A stretch of DNA of 64,000 nt from Granulicella sibirica. GTDB taxonomy: Bacteria > Acidobacteriota > Terriglobia > Terriglobales > Acidobacteriaceae. Below are positions 27,712 to 36,904 of the stretch, one piece after another. Position 1 is the stretch's first letter, and each line of letters starts with the position of its first letter. Position numbers and translations under genes: made by a program. Below the pieces are notes generated by a model, which saw only the letters and a program-made list of their open reading frames with translations, was not told where the DNA came from and did not search any database. The stretch lies in NCBI RefSeq assembly GCF_004115155.1, contig NZ_RDSM01000001.1:1984001-2048000 (forward strand), written 5' to 3'.

Positions 27712-28764
27712 ATGGCTGATGTGATTCAGCGCAACTCTCCAGAAGCACATCCCGGAATGATGATGGAAGCGAAGTCAGCCTCCATCATCATTCCGACATT
27801 TAATGGCGCTTCCCGTATCGGGAACTGCCTGACGGCCCTGCTGGATCAGACCGCGGGCCGGGACATTGAGATCCTCGTAATCGACGATGGATCGAAGGAT
27901 GAGACAGGGGACGTCGTTCGCCGATACCCTACTGTCCGTCTCATCTCCCGGGCGAATGCCGGACCTGCCGCAGCCCGGAACCTGGGCGCATTCGAGGCGC
28001 GGGGAGAGATTCTTCTCTTTACCGACGACGACTGTATTCCCATGACAGGCTGGCTCGATGCGATGCTTACGCCCTTCGAGAGCCGCGAGGTTGTTGGTGT
28101 CAAAGGAACATACTGTACGCGGCAACGGGAGCTCGCAGCACGCTTTGTCCAGGTCGAATACGAAGATAAGTACCGCCTTATGGCCGACCTGCCAAGCATC
28201 GATTTTGTCGATACCTACTCGGCTGGCTTTCGACGCGAGAACTTCCTGGAGATGAACGGGTACGACACCTCGTTCCCTGTCGCATGCGCGGAGGACGTCG
28301 AATTGTCCTACCGGATGTCCGCGCGTGGCTGGAAGATGGTCTTCGCGCCGAAGGCCGTTGTCTGCCACACCCATCCCGACTCGTTCTCGCGCTACCTAAA
28401 GAAGAAGTACAAGTTCGCCTTCTGGCGGGTCTTGGCCGTGCGCAAGAACCCAAGCAAGGGTGTCAAAGACAGCCACACGCCTCAAGTGATGAAGCTTCAG
28501 CTTCTTTTTGCGCCTGCACTTGTGACTGCTGCTGTGTTTGACCTCATCGTACGGCCCGCTGTCCCCGCCACCGCAATTGTTCTAGGAGCCTTCGTACTCA
28601 GCACCTTGCCCTTCGCTGCTCGAGCCTTTGCCAAGGACCCGCTGATCGGGATGCTCTCGCCCGCAATCCTTGCAGCGAGGGCCTGCGCACAGTTATTTGG
28701 TGTTGTCGCTGGCGTCATGTTCGCTGGGAGAAGGCAAGCCGAAGTCGCCACGAATCCACGGTAG
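27712..28764 (+). CDS. Family 2 glycosyltransferase, membrane associated
   Basis: 350 residues. The GT-A core begins SIIIPTFNGASR (about 24-35), with DDGS at about 63-66 and a metal-binding TDDDC at about 103-107; AEDVELSYR at about 196 is the acceptor-side region. Hydrophobic segments near the C-terminus suggest membrane association. It follows the radical SAM gene by 5 bp. The upstream ribosome site is weak, so a start at ATG 27757 is possible. Confidence 0.87.
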   Translation: MADVIQRNSPEAHPGMMMEAKSASIIIPTFNGASRIGNCLTALLDQTAGRDIEILVIDDGSKDETGDVVRRYPTVRLISRANAGPAAARNLGAFEARGEILLFTDDDCIPMTGWLDAMLTPFESREVVGVKGTYCTRQRELAARFVQVEYEDKYRLMADLPSIDFVDTYSAGFRRENFLEMNGYDTSFPVACAEDVELSYRMSARGWKMVFAPKAVVCHTHPDSFSRYLKKKYKFAFWRVLAVRKNPSKGVKDSHTPQVMKLQLLFAPALVTAAVFDLIVRPAVPATAIVLGAFVLSTLPFAARAFAKDPLIGMLSPAILAARACAQLFGVVAGVMFAGRRQAEVATNPR

Positions 28765-28772
28765 TGACCTAC

Positions 28773-30143
28773 TCACTTCCCAATGCAGAAGGTAGAGAAG
28801 ACCAGGTTCAACACGTCGTCTGGTGTTGTCGTCCCCGTTAGCTCATCGAGAGGCTGCAGCGCTGCGTAAAGGTTTAACATAACCATCTCATGAGGGATCC
28901 GCGCGGCGACCGCCCTCCGCGCCTCGCTGAGAGCCGCCAAGGATCGGCTCACAGCATCATGCTGACGAACGTTCGTCAGCAACCCTGATTCGAGCGTGGC
29001 TGTGCCGTGGATCCGCGACGTGATCGCCTCCCTGAGAATATCGATACCCACTCCGGTGAGCGCGGAGACGTGAACTCCTTCGTCGAGGCCAGGGACTGAC
29101 GCCCCGGCGGTATCCGGAAGCAGATCGGTCTTGTTTCGGACAAGGATGTATGGGCGATTCTCTAATTCTTTGCGCAGAAGACGCTCTTGGCTGCTGATCA
29201 CCTTGGACGCGTCCGTCACCACAAGAATGAGGTCGGCCGCAGCGAGCGCTTCATGGCTCTTGGCAATACCAAGCATCTCCGCTTCGTCGGTCGTGGTCCG
29301 TAAGCCGGCTGTGTCGATCAACTCGACCGGAATCCCTTCGATCGCGACTCGCTCGGAGATGAGGTCGCGTGTCGTCCCGGGCGTTGCGGTCACGATTGCC
29401 CGATCGCGGTCGAGCAGACGATTGAACAGGGAAGACTTTCCCGCGTTCGGCTCTCCGACAATTGCCAGCTTCAGGCCCGCGTGGAGAATGCGGCCATATT
29501 GGAACGAGTCAGCCAGAGATCGGAGAGGCGCTTCGACCGCATCAAGCGACGCGACGATCTTCTCATCGGGCAGCACGTCGATGTCATCCTCGGCGAAGTC
29601 AATTCCGGCTTCGAGGGATGCGATCAGGTAGAGCAGTGCTCGTTTGGTCGGTGAGAGTCGTCTTGAAAGTGCTCCCCCCAATTGTTCCGCCGCGAGCCGC
29701 GCCTGGTGATGGGTGGTTGCGTCGATCAGGTCGCGAACGGCCTCCGCTTGCGTGAGGTCCATTCGTCCGTTGAGAAACGCGCGCTGCGTGAACTCTCCCG
29801 CCCGGGCAAGCCGTGCTCCGCCTGCTAGCGCTTGCTCGATGAGGAACCCGAGAACGACCGGCGATCCGTGCGATGCGATCTCAAGCACATCTTCTGCCGT
29901 GTAGGAGTTCGGTGCCGCAAAGTAAGTGATCACCGCCTCGTCGATCAGGTGTCCGCTCGCGGGATCGAGGATGCGCACAAACGTTGCACGCCGCGGTTCA
30001 GCAGACACCTCAAGTTTGAGAAGAGGCATGAGAGTCTGCAAAGCGGCTGGCCCCGACAAGCGCACGATCCCGATGCCACCGCGGCCGGGTGGCGTCGCGA
30101 CGGCGACGATCGTGTCCTGTTCCAACGTGAGATCGGGGTCCAT
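28773..30143 (-). CDS. mnmE: tRNA uridine-5-carboxymethylaminomethyl modification GTPase MnmE
   Basis: 456 residues, normal length. The N-terminal folate-binding domain starts DTIVAVATPPGRGGIGIVRLSG. The inserted G domain shows GEPNAGKS (G1), TPGTTRD (G2), DTAG (G3) and NKTD (G4). The protein ends with the essential FCIGK motif. With MnmG it modifies the wobble uridine of several tRNAs. It is convergent with the glycosyltransferase gene (8-bp gap) and divergent from the DUF2461 gene. Confidence 0.97.
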   Translation of the reverse strand: MDPDLTLEQDTIVAVATPPGRGGIGIVRLSGPAALQTLMPLLKLEVSAEPRRATFVRILDPASGHLIDEAVITYFAAPNSYTAEDVLEIASHGSPVVLGFLIEQALAGGARLARAGEFTQRAFLNGRMDLTQAEAVRDLIDATTHHQARLAAEQLGGALSRRLSPTKRALLYLIASLEAGIDFAEDDIDVLPDEKIVASLDAVEAPLRSLADSFQYGRILHAGLKLAIVGEPNAGKSSLFNRLLDRDRAIVTATPGTTRDLISERVAIEGIPVELIDTAGLRTTTDEAEMLGIAKSHEALAAADLILVVTDASKVISSQERLLRKELENRPYILVRNKTDLLPDTAGASVPGLDEGVHVSALTGVGIDILREAITSRIHGTATLESGLLTNVRQHDAVSRSLAALSEARRAVAARIPHEMVMLNLYAALQPLDELTGTTTPDDVLNLVFSTFCIGK

Positions 30144-30252
30144 AGGGAGGTTTGTCCGTTCCTCTTAGGATGCCACGCCAAACCGGACCGCGAGTTTGCG
30201 ATAGGCTCGCGCTCGTGCGAATCAACAGGCCTCGGGCGCTTACCATAGCGCT

Positions 30253-30954
30253 ATGCCAGTGCACTTTTCCGAGAACGCGCTGAAGTTCCTGCGCGGCCTC
30301 ACTCGACACAATGATCGCGAATGGTTCGGAGCGCGGAAGACCATCTATGAAACCGAGCTCAAGGCTCCTATGCTCGAGCTCATCGGCGAGATCAACGACG
30401 CATTCCTCGACTTCGCGCCGGAGCATGTCCGTCCCCCGCAAAAGGCGATGATGCGCATCTATCGCGACATCCGCTTCTCGGCCAACAAGGCTCCCTACAA
30501 GACGCGGCTTGCAGCGTGGTGGTCACGCGATGGTATGGAGAAGACCTCGGGCGCCGGCTTCTACACGAGCTTCGGTCCCACGGGCTTGACCGTTGCGGCG
30601 GGCGTCTATGCACCGGACAAGTTTCAGCTTCTTGCCATCCGCAGACACCTTGTGGAGCACCATGCCGAGTTCCTCAAGCTGCTCCAGTCGAAAAAGATGA
30701 AGGTAAGCCTGTCGGAATTCGAAGGCCAAAGCCTGACGCGGCCTCCCAAGGGCTTCGCTGACGCCACCATCTCTGCAGAGGCGATGCGGTTGATCATGTG
30801 CCGGCAATGGGGTGTCTCCGCGACGCTGCCGGTGGAGACGGCGCTTGGTCCTGGGCTCACGAAGGAGGTCGTCAGCCGCTTCAAGCTTGCGGCTCCGATG
30901 GTTGCTCTCCTGAATGAACCGTTGTTGAAACGACAGCCGAAACCAATGTTCTAG
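30253..30954 (+). CDS. DUF2461 family protein
   Basis: 233 residues matching the DUF2461/TIGR02453 pattern: an N-terminal FLRGLTRHNDREWFGARK stretch, then RIYRDIRFSANKAPYKT and GFYTSFGP. No biochemical role is established for the family. It lies in an isolated position, divergent from mnmE, with its own ATG. Confidence 0.88.
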   Translation: MPVHFSENALKFLRGLTRHNDREWFGARKTIYETELKAPMLELIGEINDAFLDFAPEHVRPPQKAMMRIYRDIRFSANKAPYKTRLAAWWSRDGMEKTSGAGFYTSFGPTGLTVAAGVYAPDKFQLLAIRRHLVEHHAEFLKLLQSKKMKVSLSEFEGQSLTRPPKGFADATISAEAMRLIMCRQWGVSATLPVETALGPGLTKEVVSRFKLAAPMVALLNEPLLKRQPKPMF

Positions 30955-31034
30955 GTAAGCGTCCGCTGCTGTTGCAGCACCTCGGGCGGAGCCACTAGAA
31001 CCCGCAAAAGGCTATATTTGGCTGATATTTTGGG

Positions 31035-31113
31035 AAAATCTCTTGAAAAGCCCAGAAAACCCGCAAAAACTTGTGGAAAGTCGGCAAAAACGGTTGACAA
31101 AGGTTTGCGAAAA
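31035..31113 (+). promoter_or_regulatory. Eight helically phased A-tracts (predicted bent DNA) upstream of the HU gene
   Basis: Runs of 3-5 A residues have centres near 31036, 31047, 31057, 31067, 31078, 31088, 31100 and 31111, spaced about 9.5-12 bp, close to one helical turn. Phased A-tracts give intrinsic DNA curvature. The stretch ends about 135 bp before the HU start. A TTGACA hexamer sits at 31094-31099, but no convincing -10 follows at 16-18 bp. Confidence 0.65.
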
Positions 31114-31247
31114 GCCGAAGGTGAATGGCGGTACGGTACTCCGCACCCGCATAAACACTGGCGATTTCTCATCGCGGCCAAGTGCGGTGCGAGCCGTGAG
31201 CCGCCGCGAAAGCGGCATCACAACTTGGTACGAAGGAGTAAGACAAC

Positions 31248-31544
31248 ATGGCAAAGGGAATGACCAAAACTGCGCTGGTGCGCGCACTGGCAGAGAAGAT
31301 GGAACTCACCAACAAGCAGACATCCGGCTTTCTCGAACTGCTGGCGGAAACCGCTGTCAAAGAGACGAAGAAGAACGGGGAGTTCACCATTCCCGGAATC
31401 GGCAAGCTCGTGAAGGCTGAGCGCAAGGCACGCCTGGGCCGTAACCCGCAGACGGGTGAGACGATCAAGATCAAGGCGAAGACCGTGGTCAAGTTCCGCG
31501 TCGCAAAGGTCGCGAAGGACACGATCGCTCCGCCAAAGAAGTAG
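31248..31544 (+). CDS. HU/IHF-family DNA-binding protein
   Basis: 98 residues. The helical dimerisation half (KTALVRALAEKMELTNKQ) is followed by the beta-arm region with GEFTIPGIGKL and the DNA-intercalating RNPQTGE motif. It ends with a short basic tail. ATG 31248 follows AAGGAG at 9 bp. HU-type proteins bend and compact DNA. The preceding region contains strongly phased A-tracts, so feedback binding is a reasonable hypothesis. Confidence 0.93.
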   Translation: MAKGMTKTALVRALAEKMELTNKQTSGFLELLAETAVKETKKNGEFTIPGIGKLVKAERKARLGRNPQTGETIKIKAKTVVKFRVAKVAKDTIAPPKK

Positions 31545-31570
31545 GTAAGGTCTGAGCAAGATGTAAGGAT

Positions 31571-31617
31571 GAGCCTGCCGTGACCCGGTGTCAGCTACCG
31601 GGGTTCGCGGCAGGCTC
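31571..31617. terminator. Long GC hairpin between convergent HU and methyltransferase genes
   Basis: A perfect 10-bp stem (GAGCCTGCCG with CGGCAGGCTC) encloses a second stem (ACCCGGT with ACCGGGGT). It overlaps the last codons of the minus-strand gene ending at 31591 and lies 26 bp after the HU stop. There is no strong T-tract, so bidirectional termination is likely but not certain. Confidence 0.55.
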
Positions 31618-32367
31618 GCGCATTTGCTGCATGGCTGGTGACGCTGGAAGGAAGGCACGCGCCACGAGCGACGCGCCGAGCGCGATGAGCACGCACTTCG
31701 TGAGCAGGAAGGCGTTGTACCGCCAACCGAAGATGGCAAACGAGAGCGCTACGCCGATCACATACAACTCACCGAATACTGCCTGCGTCCAGCGGGGACG
31801 GACCCCTGCCGCAGGGACACGAGGCCTGAGGGACGGCACCAGGCGGGGAGCCGCAGAAACGTATGCTGTATAGGCCGGTCCAAGTGAGGTGAAGAGGAAG
31901 GCCTCCTCTCCCGCGATCAGGCGAAGCTGCAACAAGGCAATCACAGGGATGGTGAACAACGCGCCGCTCGGTGGCATCAGCAGCCCGAGCGCGAGAGCGT
32001 GAATCAACGTTCCGAGGTAAAGAGGATTGCGCACGTGGCGATAGGGGCCATCGGCGACGATTGCTCCACCGTGCATGGCACCATCCTTGACGATGGATGC
32101 TCCCAGGTATGCGCTGCCCCAAGTCCGGAGAAATGCGGCGAGCGCCGAAAAGACGATTCCGAGAAGCAGAACGCCGATCGTGGAGGCATCAAAGGAGGCC
32201 CACCCGTTGCGGGCCGGGAGGGATGCTAGGGCGAGCCACGTCGACTCGTGAGAACCCAACATACCGTTGAACGGGAGGAAGCGGCTCCAGGGTGCCCAGA
32301 AGCCCAGGGCGAAGACTATGGCGTGCAGGAAGTACCGGAGGCGAAATTCGAGGGCTGATGCGCGCAT
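31591..32367 (-). CDS. Isoprenylcysteine carboxyl methyltransferase-like membrane methyltransferase
   Basis: 258 residues with five or six hydrophobic segments. The signature region DGPYRHVRNPLYLGTL (about 117) and later AGEEAFL match the ICMT/PEMT-like membrane methyltransferase superfamily, which uses SAM. A bacterial substrate cannot be named. The gene is transcribed toward HU and away from nothing nearby; parB follows upstream on the same strand after a 46-bp gap. Confidence 0.8.
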   Translation of the reverse strand: MRASALEFRLRYFLHAIVFALGFWAPWSRFLPFNGMLGSHESTWLALASLPARNGWASFDASTIGVLLLGIVFSALAAFLRTWGSAYLGASIVKDGAMHGGAIVADGPYRHVRNPLYLGTLIHALALGLLMPPSGALFTIPVIALLQLRLIAGEEAFLFTSLGPAYTAYVSAAPRLVPSLRPRVPAAGVRPRWTQAVFGELYVIGVALSFAIFGWRYNAFLLTKCVLIALGASLVARAFLPASPAMQQMREPAANPGS

Positions 32368-32413
32368 GATTCTTATCCTTTATTCCAGGCTGTTCGGTCG
32401 CCTAGCCGTTTGT

Positions 32414-33334
32414 CTAGCCAAGCGCAGCGAGAATGGCGTCGAAGTCTTCCACGCCGGAGTATTCGATAATTACACGGCCCTTGCCGCGGTTGTCCTCGAT
32501 CCTTACCTTAAGGCCAAGCGTGCGCTGGAGGTTCTGCTGTGCCTCCCGGACGTTTGGATCGGCCTGGTCTTGTTTCTTATCTTCTTTCTTTTGTTTTACT
32601 TCTGGGTTTATCAGGCTATGAATATAGGTTTCTGTCTGGCGCACCGACATTGAAAGTGCCATGACCTTCTGAGCGGCAGCTGCGATTGCTTCGGGCGAGT
32701 CGAGCGCAAGCAGAGTACGGGCGTGGCCGAAGCTGAGTTCGCCAGCTTCAACCTTCTCCTGGACAGGCACTGGGAGGCGCAAGAGACGCAGGAAGTTCGC
32801 AACGCTCGCACGCTCTTTGCCGGTACGCGTGGCCATCTGCTCCTGGGTCATTTTGAAGTCATGCGCGAGACGCTGGTATGCCCGAGCCTGCTCCATGGGG
32901 TTCAGGTCGGCACGCTGGAGATTCTCGACGATCGTCATTTCCATGGCCTGCTCATCCGAGACGACTCGCAGGATCGCCGGAATATGGGTCTTGGAGGCCT
33001 TGCGCGAGGCGAGCAGGCGGCGCTCACCGGTGATTAGCTGGTAGCGCCCGCTCGGAAGCGTGCGAACGACGATCGGCTGGACGACACCGGTGGCGGCGAT
33101 GGAGCTTGCCAACTCATTCAACTGCGCCTCGTCGAAGCGCGTGCGCGTCTGGAACGGGTTGCGGTCGATCTGGTCTACCGGAATCTCAAGAGGCTGGCCG
33201 TTCGCGGGTGCCGAGGCGGCGAGGTTGACTACAGCTGGTGCTGGTGCGGGGCGGCTGGGCAGGAGCGACTCTAGACCTTTGCCGAGGGCGCGGCGCTTCG
33301 GGTTCGGAACAGGCGTGGGAGGCATCGTTTTCAT
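32414..33334 (-). CDS. parB: Chromosome-partitioning protein ParB
   Basis: 306 residues from ATG 33334; an in-frame TTG at 33364 is less likely. N-terminal RRALGKGLESLLP is typical of ParB. The CTPase/ParB-N domain shows IPVDQIDRNPFQTR, then TGERRLLASRKA. The helix-turn-helix (KMTQEQMATRTGKERASV) is followed by a C-terminal dimerisation segment. It binds parS and loads as a sliding clamp. It follows parA by 51 bp in a parAB operon, with two parS palindromes just upstream of parA. Confidence 0.96.
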   Translation of the reverse strand: MKTMPPTPVPNPKRRALGKGLESLLPSRPAPAPAVVNLAASAPANGQPLEIPVDQIDRNPFQTRTRFDEAQLNELASSIAATGVVQPIVVRTLPSGRYQLITGERRLLASRKASKTHIPAILRVVSDEQAMEMTIVENLQRADLNPMEQARAYQRLAHDFKMTQEQMATRTGKERASVANFLRLLRLPVPVQEKVEAGELSFGHARTLLALDSPEAIAAAAQKVMALSMSVRQTETYIHSLINPEVKQKKEDKKQDQADPNVREAQQNLQRTLGLKVRIEDNRGKGRVIIEYSGVEDFDAILAALG

Positions 33335-33385
33335 GCTGCTTTCTGTGGTCAGGATGTGGGCCAATGTACGGCAAACGTGGACAGA

Positions 33386-34357
33386 TTACTTGTTATACGG
33401 CCAGAAGCGGACCTTCTTTTCCGGGATTCGCTTCTTCTCTTCTTCCTGCTCGGCACGCCGCTCGAGCTCGCGGGGGCTGACAATACCATTCCGTGTGAGA
33501 AGCTCCTGGGCGAGGGCCATGTAGGCCTCTGAGCCGCGGGAGCGGGGGTCGTAGAGGTGAACTGGTTTCCCGAAGCTGGGAGCCTCGGCGAGGCGTATGT
33601 TCCGTGGGATGGTTGTCTTGAAGAGCTTATCTCCAAAGAAACCGCGAAGGTTCTCAGTTACCTGCTGCGAGAGGTTCGTGCGGTCGTCGTACATGGTCAG
33701 CACGACACCTTCAAGAGCAAGACCATCATTGAAGGCGGCGGCGACCCGGTCGAGGGTACTCATCAACTCCGAAATCCCCTCGAGCGCGAAGTATTCGGCT
33801 TGCATGGGCACGAGGAGTCCGTCAGAGGCAACGAGCGAATTCAGGGTGAGGAGGTCTAGTGCGGGCGGGCAGTCAAGGATGATGAAGGGATATTCGGCTC
33901 GGATGGGAGCGAGCGCGTCGCGCAGGCGAAACTCCCGGCGATCTTGGGTGACTAGCTCGAGGTTTGCGCCGATGAGATTCTTCGACCCGGGCACGAGGAA
34001 GAGGGTGGGGATCTCGGTGGGAAGGATCGCCTCTTTCGCGGTTGCGTGCCCGAGTAGAAGGTCATACACGCTGATCCTTGGCTCGGCTTCGGGAAGGTCG
34101 CGGGGAAAGCCGAGTCCGCCCGTAGTGTTTGCCTGGGGGTCACAGTCGATGAGAAGGGTCTGGAGACCTTCGAGTGCAATGGCGGCGGCGAGATTAATGG
34201 CCGTCGTTGTCTTACCGACGCCACCCTTCTGGTTGACGATGGCGATGACCCTGCCCCGAGCGCGAACAATGGAAGCTACCGGGTCGGGCGCTGCAGCGGT
34301 TGTTGCTTCCGGCAGGGTCTGGGCGAGCTGTTTGGAATGCGGGTGAATGGTGATCAT
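33386..34357 (-). CDS. parA: Chromosome-partitioning ATPase ParA/Soj
   Basis: 323 residues. A 37-residue variable N-terminus precedes the deviant Walker A motif KGGVGKTTT (about 44-52). DCDPQANTT (about 72) and the Walker B region [11 protein letters not shown] follow. ParA moves ParB-parS complexes by nucleoid-bound ATP cycling. Its start is 83 bp from the nearer parS site. Confidence 0.96.
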   Translation of the reverse strand: MITIHPHSKQLAQTLPEATTAAAPDPVASIVRARGRVIAIVNQKGGVGKTTTAINLAAAIALEGLQTLLIDCDPQANTTGGLGFPRDLPEAEPRISVYDLLLGHATAKEAILPTEIPTLFLVPGSKNLIGANLELVTQDRREFRLRDALAPIRAEYPFIILDCPPALDLLTLNSLVASDGLLVPMQAEYFALEGISELMSTLDRVAAAFNDGLALEGVVLTMYDDRTNLSQQVTENLRGFFGDKLFKTTIPRNIRLAEAPSFGKPVHLYDPRSRGSEAYMALAQELLTRNGIVSPRELERRAEQEEEKKRIPEKKVRFWPYNK

Positions 34358-34440
34358 CGCGGTAGGTCGAGGTTACCGGGATGTGGGCGTGGTTACAAAT
34401 GCTCGCCGGTATTCGGTGGGTTTCCGGCAGGAGGAGGCGT

Positions 34441-34456
34441 TGTTCCACGTGGAACA
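34441..34456. other. parS: parS centromere site
   Basis: Perfect 16-bp palindrome TGTTCCACGTGGAACA. It differs from the widely conserved parS TGTTTCACGTGAAACA only at two symmetric positions. It lies between parA and rsmG, the usual place. Confidence 0.93.
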
Positions 34457-34484
34457 ACTTGATGGGCGGTGTTTCACGCCGAAA

Positions 34485-34500
34485 TGTTCCACGTGGAACA
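34485..34500. other. parS: Second parS centromere site
   Basis: An identical 16-bp palindrome, 44 bp (about four helical turns) from the first, so both lie on the same DNA face. Between them, 34470-34485 holds a degenerate copy (TGTTTCACG followed by CCGAAAT) that keeps only the left half. The second site ends 4 bp from the rsmG stop codon. Confidence 0.93.
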
Positions 34501-34504
34501 TAGG

Positions 34505-35113
34505 CTAAGTCCTGGCAAATATCGTGACAATGCGATCGCTGGATTCAGGTACGTGGATCGTTTCCTCTTCTTGAAACCCGGAGATCTCGATTTGCTGTGC
34601 CGCGCCTTGACTCGTCAAGAGCACGATCTTAGAGCGGGATCGGAGCGAAGCACCCCTTAGAGCTGCCTCCATGTCATCCACCGCCCGAAGAGTGACGCAG
34701 TCGAAGCGAAGATCGGAAGGCATCTCCTCAACGCGCTTGGGCCAGACATCGATCGAAACGCCCAGACTTCTCACAGCTTCACGCAGGAAAGAGACTTTCT
34801 TGTTTTGCGACTCTGCGAGAGTGACCCGCACCTCCGGGTGCATCAAGGCGATCGGAAGCCCTGGAAATCCGGCTCCTGTCCCGTAATCGAGGAGCGTCGC
34901 GGACTCAGGCAGATGCAGGCCTGCGAAGAGGCTTTCGCCGAAGTGGCGCTTCACGATCTCTTCCGGAGTCCGAATCGCTGTCAGATTCGTCCGGGCATTC
35001 CACTTAAGCAAGAGGTCCAGGTACGCGGAGAGGCTCGCAAGCAGCGATTCAGGAAGATCGGGGAGAAACGGTTCCAGGAGGTACCCAATCACGGCAGTTG
35101 TCAGGGTCGGCAT
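34505..35113 (-). CDS. rsmG: 16S rRNA (guanine-527-N7)-methyltransferase RsmG
   Basis: 202 residues from ATG 35113; the longer frame starts at TTG 35173. Substrate-side motif KWNARTNLTAIR (about 37) precedes the SAM site LLDYGTGAGFPGLPIAL (about 73-89). The family (GidB) methylates G527 of 16S rRNA. It stands directly upstream of parA, as in many chromosomes near the origin. Confidence 0.95.
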   Translation of the reverse strand: MPTLTTAVIGYLLEPFLPDLPESLLASLSAYLDLLLKWNARTNLTAIRTPEEIVKRHFGESLFAGLHLPESATLLDYGTGAGFPGLPIALMHPEVRVTLAESQNKKVSFLREAVRSLGVSIDVWPKRVEEMPSDLRFDCVTLRAVDDMEAALRGASLRSRSKIVLLTSQGAAQQIEISGFQEEETIHVPESSDRIVTIFART

Positions 35114-35151
35114 TCTGCTGATGATAGCGGGTCGGAAACCCCGCGTAGGAC

Positions 35152-35937
35152 CTAGTTTGAGGCTCGCGGCCAAGCTGCAACTTCCTTCATGAACCTGGCG
35201 AAGAGTGCACGGGACGACGGGCTCTGCTCATAGCTGCGCTCCGGATGCCACTGCACTCCCAGGATGTAGTGACCTGGAGCATCGCCTTCGACCGCCTCAA
35301 TGACCGCGTCCTGTGGGCAGCGAGCCGAGACACGCAGCCCTTCACCAGGGACGGCAACCGACTGATGATGACTGGAGTTGATGGGAAGCCGCATGAATCC
35401 GTCCTGCTCCGGCGCCTCGCTCGCGGCTGTGCCTTCCTCCTGGAGGATCGTTCCGAGCAGAGACTCGGGGGCAATAGCCGCTGTATGTGCGATGGCAACC
35501 GAGCGTCCCGCACGATGATTCACCGGGAGGATAGAGAGGTCTTGGACGAGAGCCCCTCCGCGCCACACGTTTAACATCTGAGTTCCAAAACATATCCCGA
35601 AGACCGGCTTGCGCAGCTGATGTGCGTCCTCGAGAAGGAAGGTATCCACCCGTTCCCGCGCGGGGTCCGCCGGGGCACACTCCTGGATACGATCCTGCCC
35701 GTACCGGTCCGGATCGACGTCTGCTCCACTGCCAGGCAGAAGCACTCCCTGGCAGGTGCTCGCGAGCGCAGCTAAGTCGCCATGCGCGAGGGTGAGCGGC
35801 ACTTCTACCGGTTCTCCTCCCGACTGGCGGATAGCCTCGGCGTACACGATCCACGACCTCCTGTTGTATTCGAGGTCGTCGAAGGTGGGTACGGGGATGG
35901 CGATGCGGAGCGGGTGTGAAGTCGGAACGGTCGTCAT
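35152..35937 (-). CDS. Class I glutamine amidotransferase-like (gamma-glutamyl-GABA hydrolase / C26) protein
   Basis: 261 residues from ATG 35937. The nucleophile elbow GICFGTQMLNV holds the catalytic Cys, and the His/Glu pair is in GVQWHPERS near the C-terminus. VLLPGSGADVDPDRYG is typical of the PuuD-like group, which hydrolyses gamma-glutamyl bonds. No putrescine-pathway neighbour is present, so the substrate is uncertain. Its stop lies 38 bp from the rsmG start. Confidence 0.87.
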   Translation of the reverse strand: MTTVPTSHPLRIAIPVPTFDDLEYNRRSWIVYAEAIRQSGGEPVEVPLTLAHGDLAALASTCQGVLLPGSGADVDPDRYGQDRIQECAPADPARERVDTFLLEDAHQLRKPVFGICFGTQMLNVWRGGALVQDLSILPVNHRAGRSVAIAHTAAIAPESLLGTILQEEGTAASEAPEQDGFMRLPINSSHHQSVAVPGEGLRVSARCPQDAVIEAVEGDAPGHYILGVQWHPERSYEQSPSSRALFARFMKEVAAWPRASN

Positions 35938-36127
35938 GGCTGTTCTCTGGATGATATAGGCGATGGCACTGGCGGAAGCTACTCGAGGTCGCGAAATCAG
36001 TGCGTGGAGGCCTTCGAGACGAGCCTCCAGGACACTTTCCAAGGTGTAGGAGGATCAAAAAGTTCCTTCGATCGCTTGTAGGGAATCCTGGTGCGATTTC
36101 ACCTCTTCTGACCGTGATTTTCGGTGT

Positions 36128-36904
36128 TCATAGGGACGGGAGAGCGTGCTGCGCGTACATCTTCGCGATCGAATCACGAAGCTTCTCGGTCAGCGCCTCG
36201 GCGTCGCGTGTGCTGAGACCGAGGGTCGACAGCGGCTCACCGATCACGACTTTGAGCGGGCGCGGAGTCAGGTGGTAGGTATGAATCGGCAGAAGCTCGT
36301 AGGTTCCAATCAGCGCGACCGGCACGAGCGGCACCTGCGCCTTGATCGCCATGAAAGCGCATCCAGGAAGCATCGTCTGGAGTGTACCCTCCTCCGACCG
36401 GCCGCCCTCCGGAAAGAGGACGAGAGGCAGTCCTGCCTTGAGGGTCGCGACGCCGCGTAGTAGTCCGGCGATGGCGGAGCGGCCCGACTTCTGATCGACC
36501 GGAACCTGTCCAGAGCGATTGAGGTACCAACCGACAAATGGGAGCTTCCAGAGCGATTGTTTGGCAAGGATGCGGAATTGGAAGGGAAGTCTCGCGAACA
36601 GAACAGGTGTGTCCATGTAGCTGAGGTGGTTGGAAGCGTAGACGGCCACCGGATGCGCACGCAGATGGTGCTGGTCGATGAGCGTAACCGGTGAGAAGCT
36701 GATCCAGAGCAAAGAGCGGGCCCAGATCCTTGCGATCGCATGCTGCTGCCGGCCCGACTTGTCCCAAAGGCCACACACGAGCGAGATGCAACCGAAGAAG
36801 GCCGTTGAAGCCGCGATCAGGGGCATCAGCACAAGGTACGTCAGGGTGCGCAGAGCAATTGGAGCCGTCTTGCGCTTTGGAAGAGGAGGAGCCGTGGTGC
36901 TCAT
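36128..36904 (-). CDS. plsC: 1-acyl-sn-glycerol-3-phosphate acyltransferase
   Basis: 258 residues. N-terminal membrane helices (about 17-55) precede the acyltransferase motif I NHLSYMDTP (HX4D), motif III FPEGGRS, and the later GCAFMAIKAQVPLVPVAL. PlsC acylates lysophosphatidic acid to make phosphatidic acid at the inner membrane. The start overlaps the folC stop by 4 bp (ATGA), so the two genes are translationally coupled. Confidence 0.92.
   Translation of the reverse strand: MSTTAPPLPKRKTAPIALRTLTYLVLMPLIAASTAFFGCISLVCGLWDKSGRQQHAIARIWARSLLWISFSPVTLIDQHHLRAHPVAVYASNHLSYMDTPVLFARLPFQFRILAKQSLWKLPFVGWYLNRSGQVPVDQKSGRSAIAGLLRGVATLKAGLPLVLFPEGGRSEEGTLQTMLPGCAFMAIKAQVPLVPVALIGTYELLPIHTYHLTPRPLKVVIGEPLSTLGLSTRDAEALTEKLRDSIAKMYAQHALPSL

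Noticed and set aside
31018..31263. Lys-rich open frame upstream of HU
   Set aside because: TTG start without a Shine-Dalgarno sequence; the Lys codons are the phased A-tracts.
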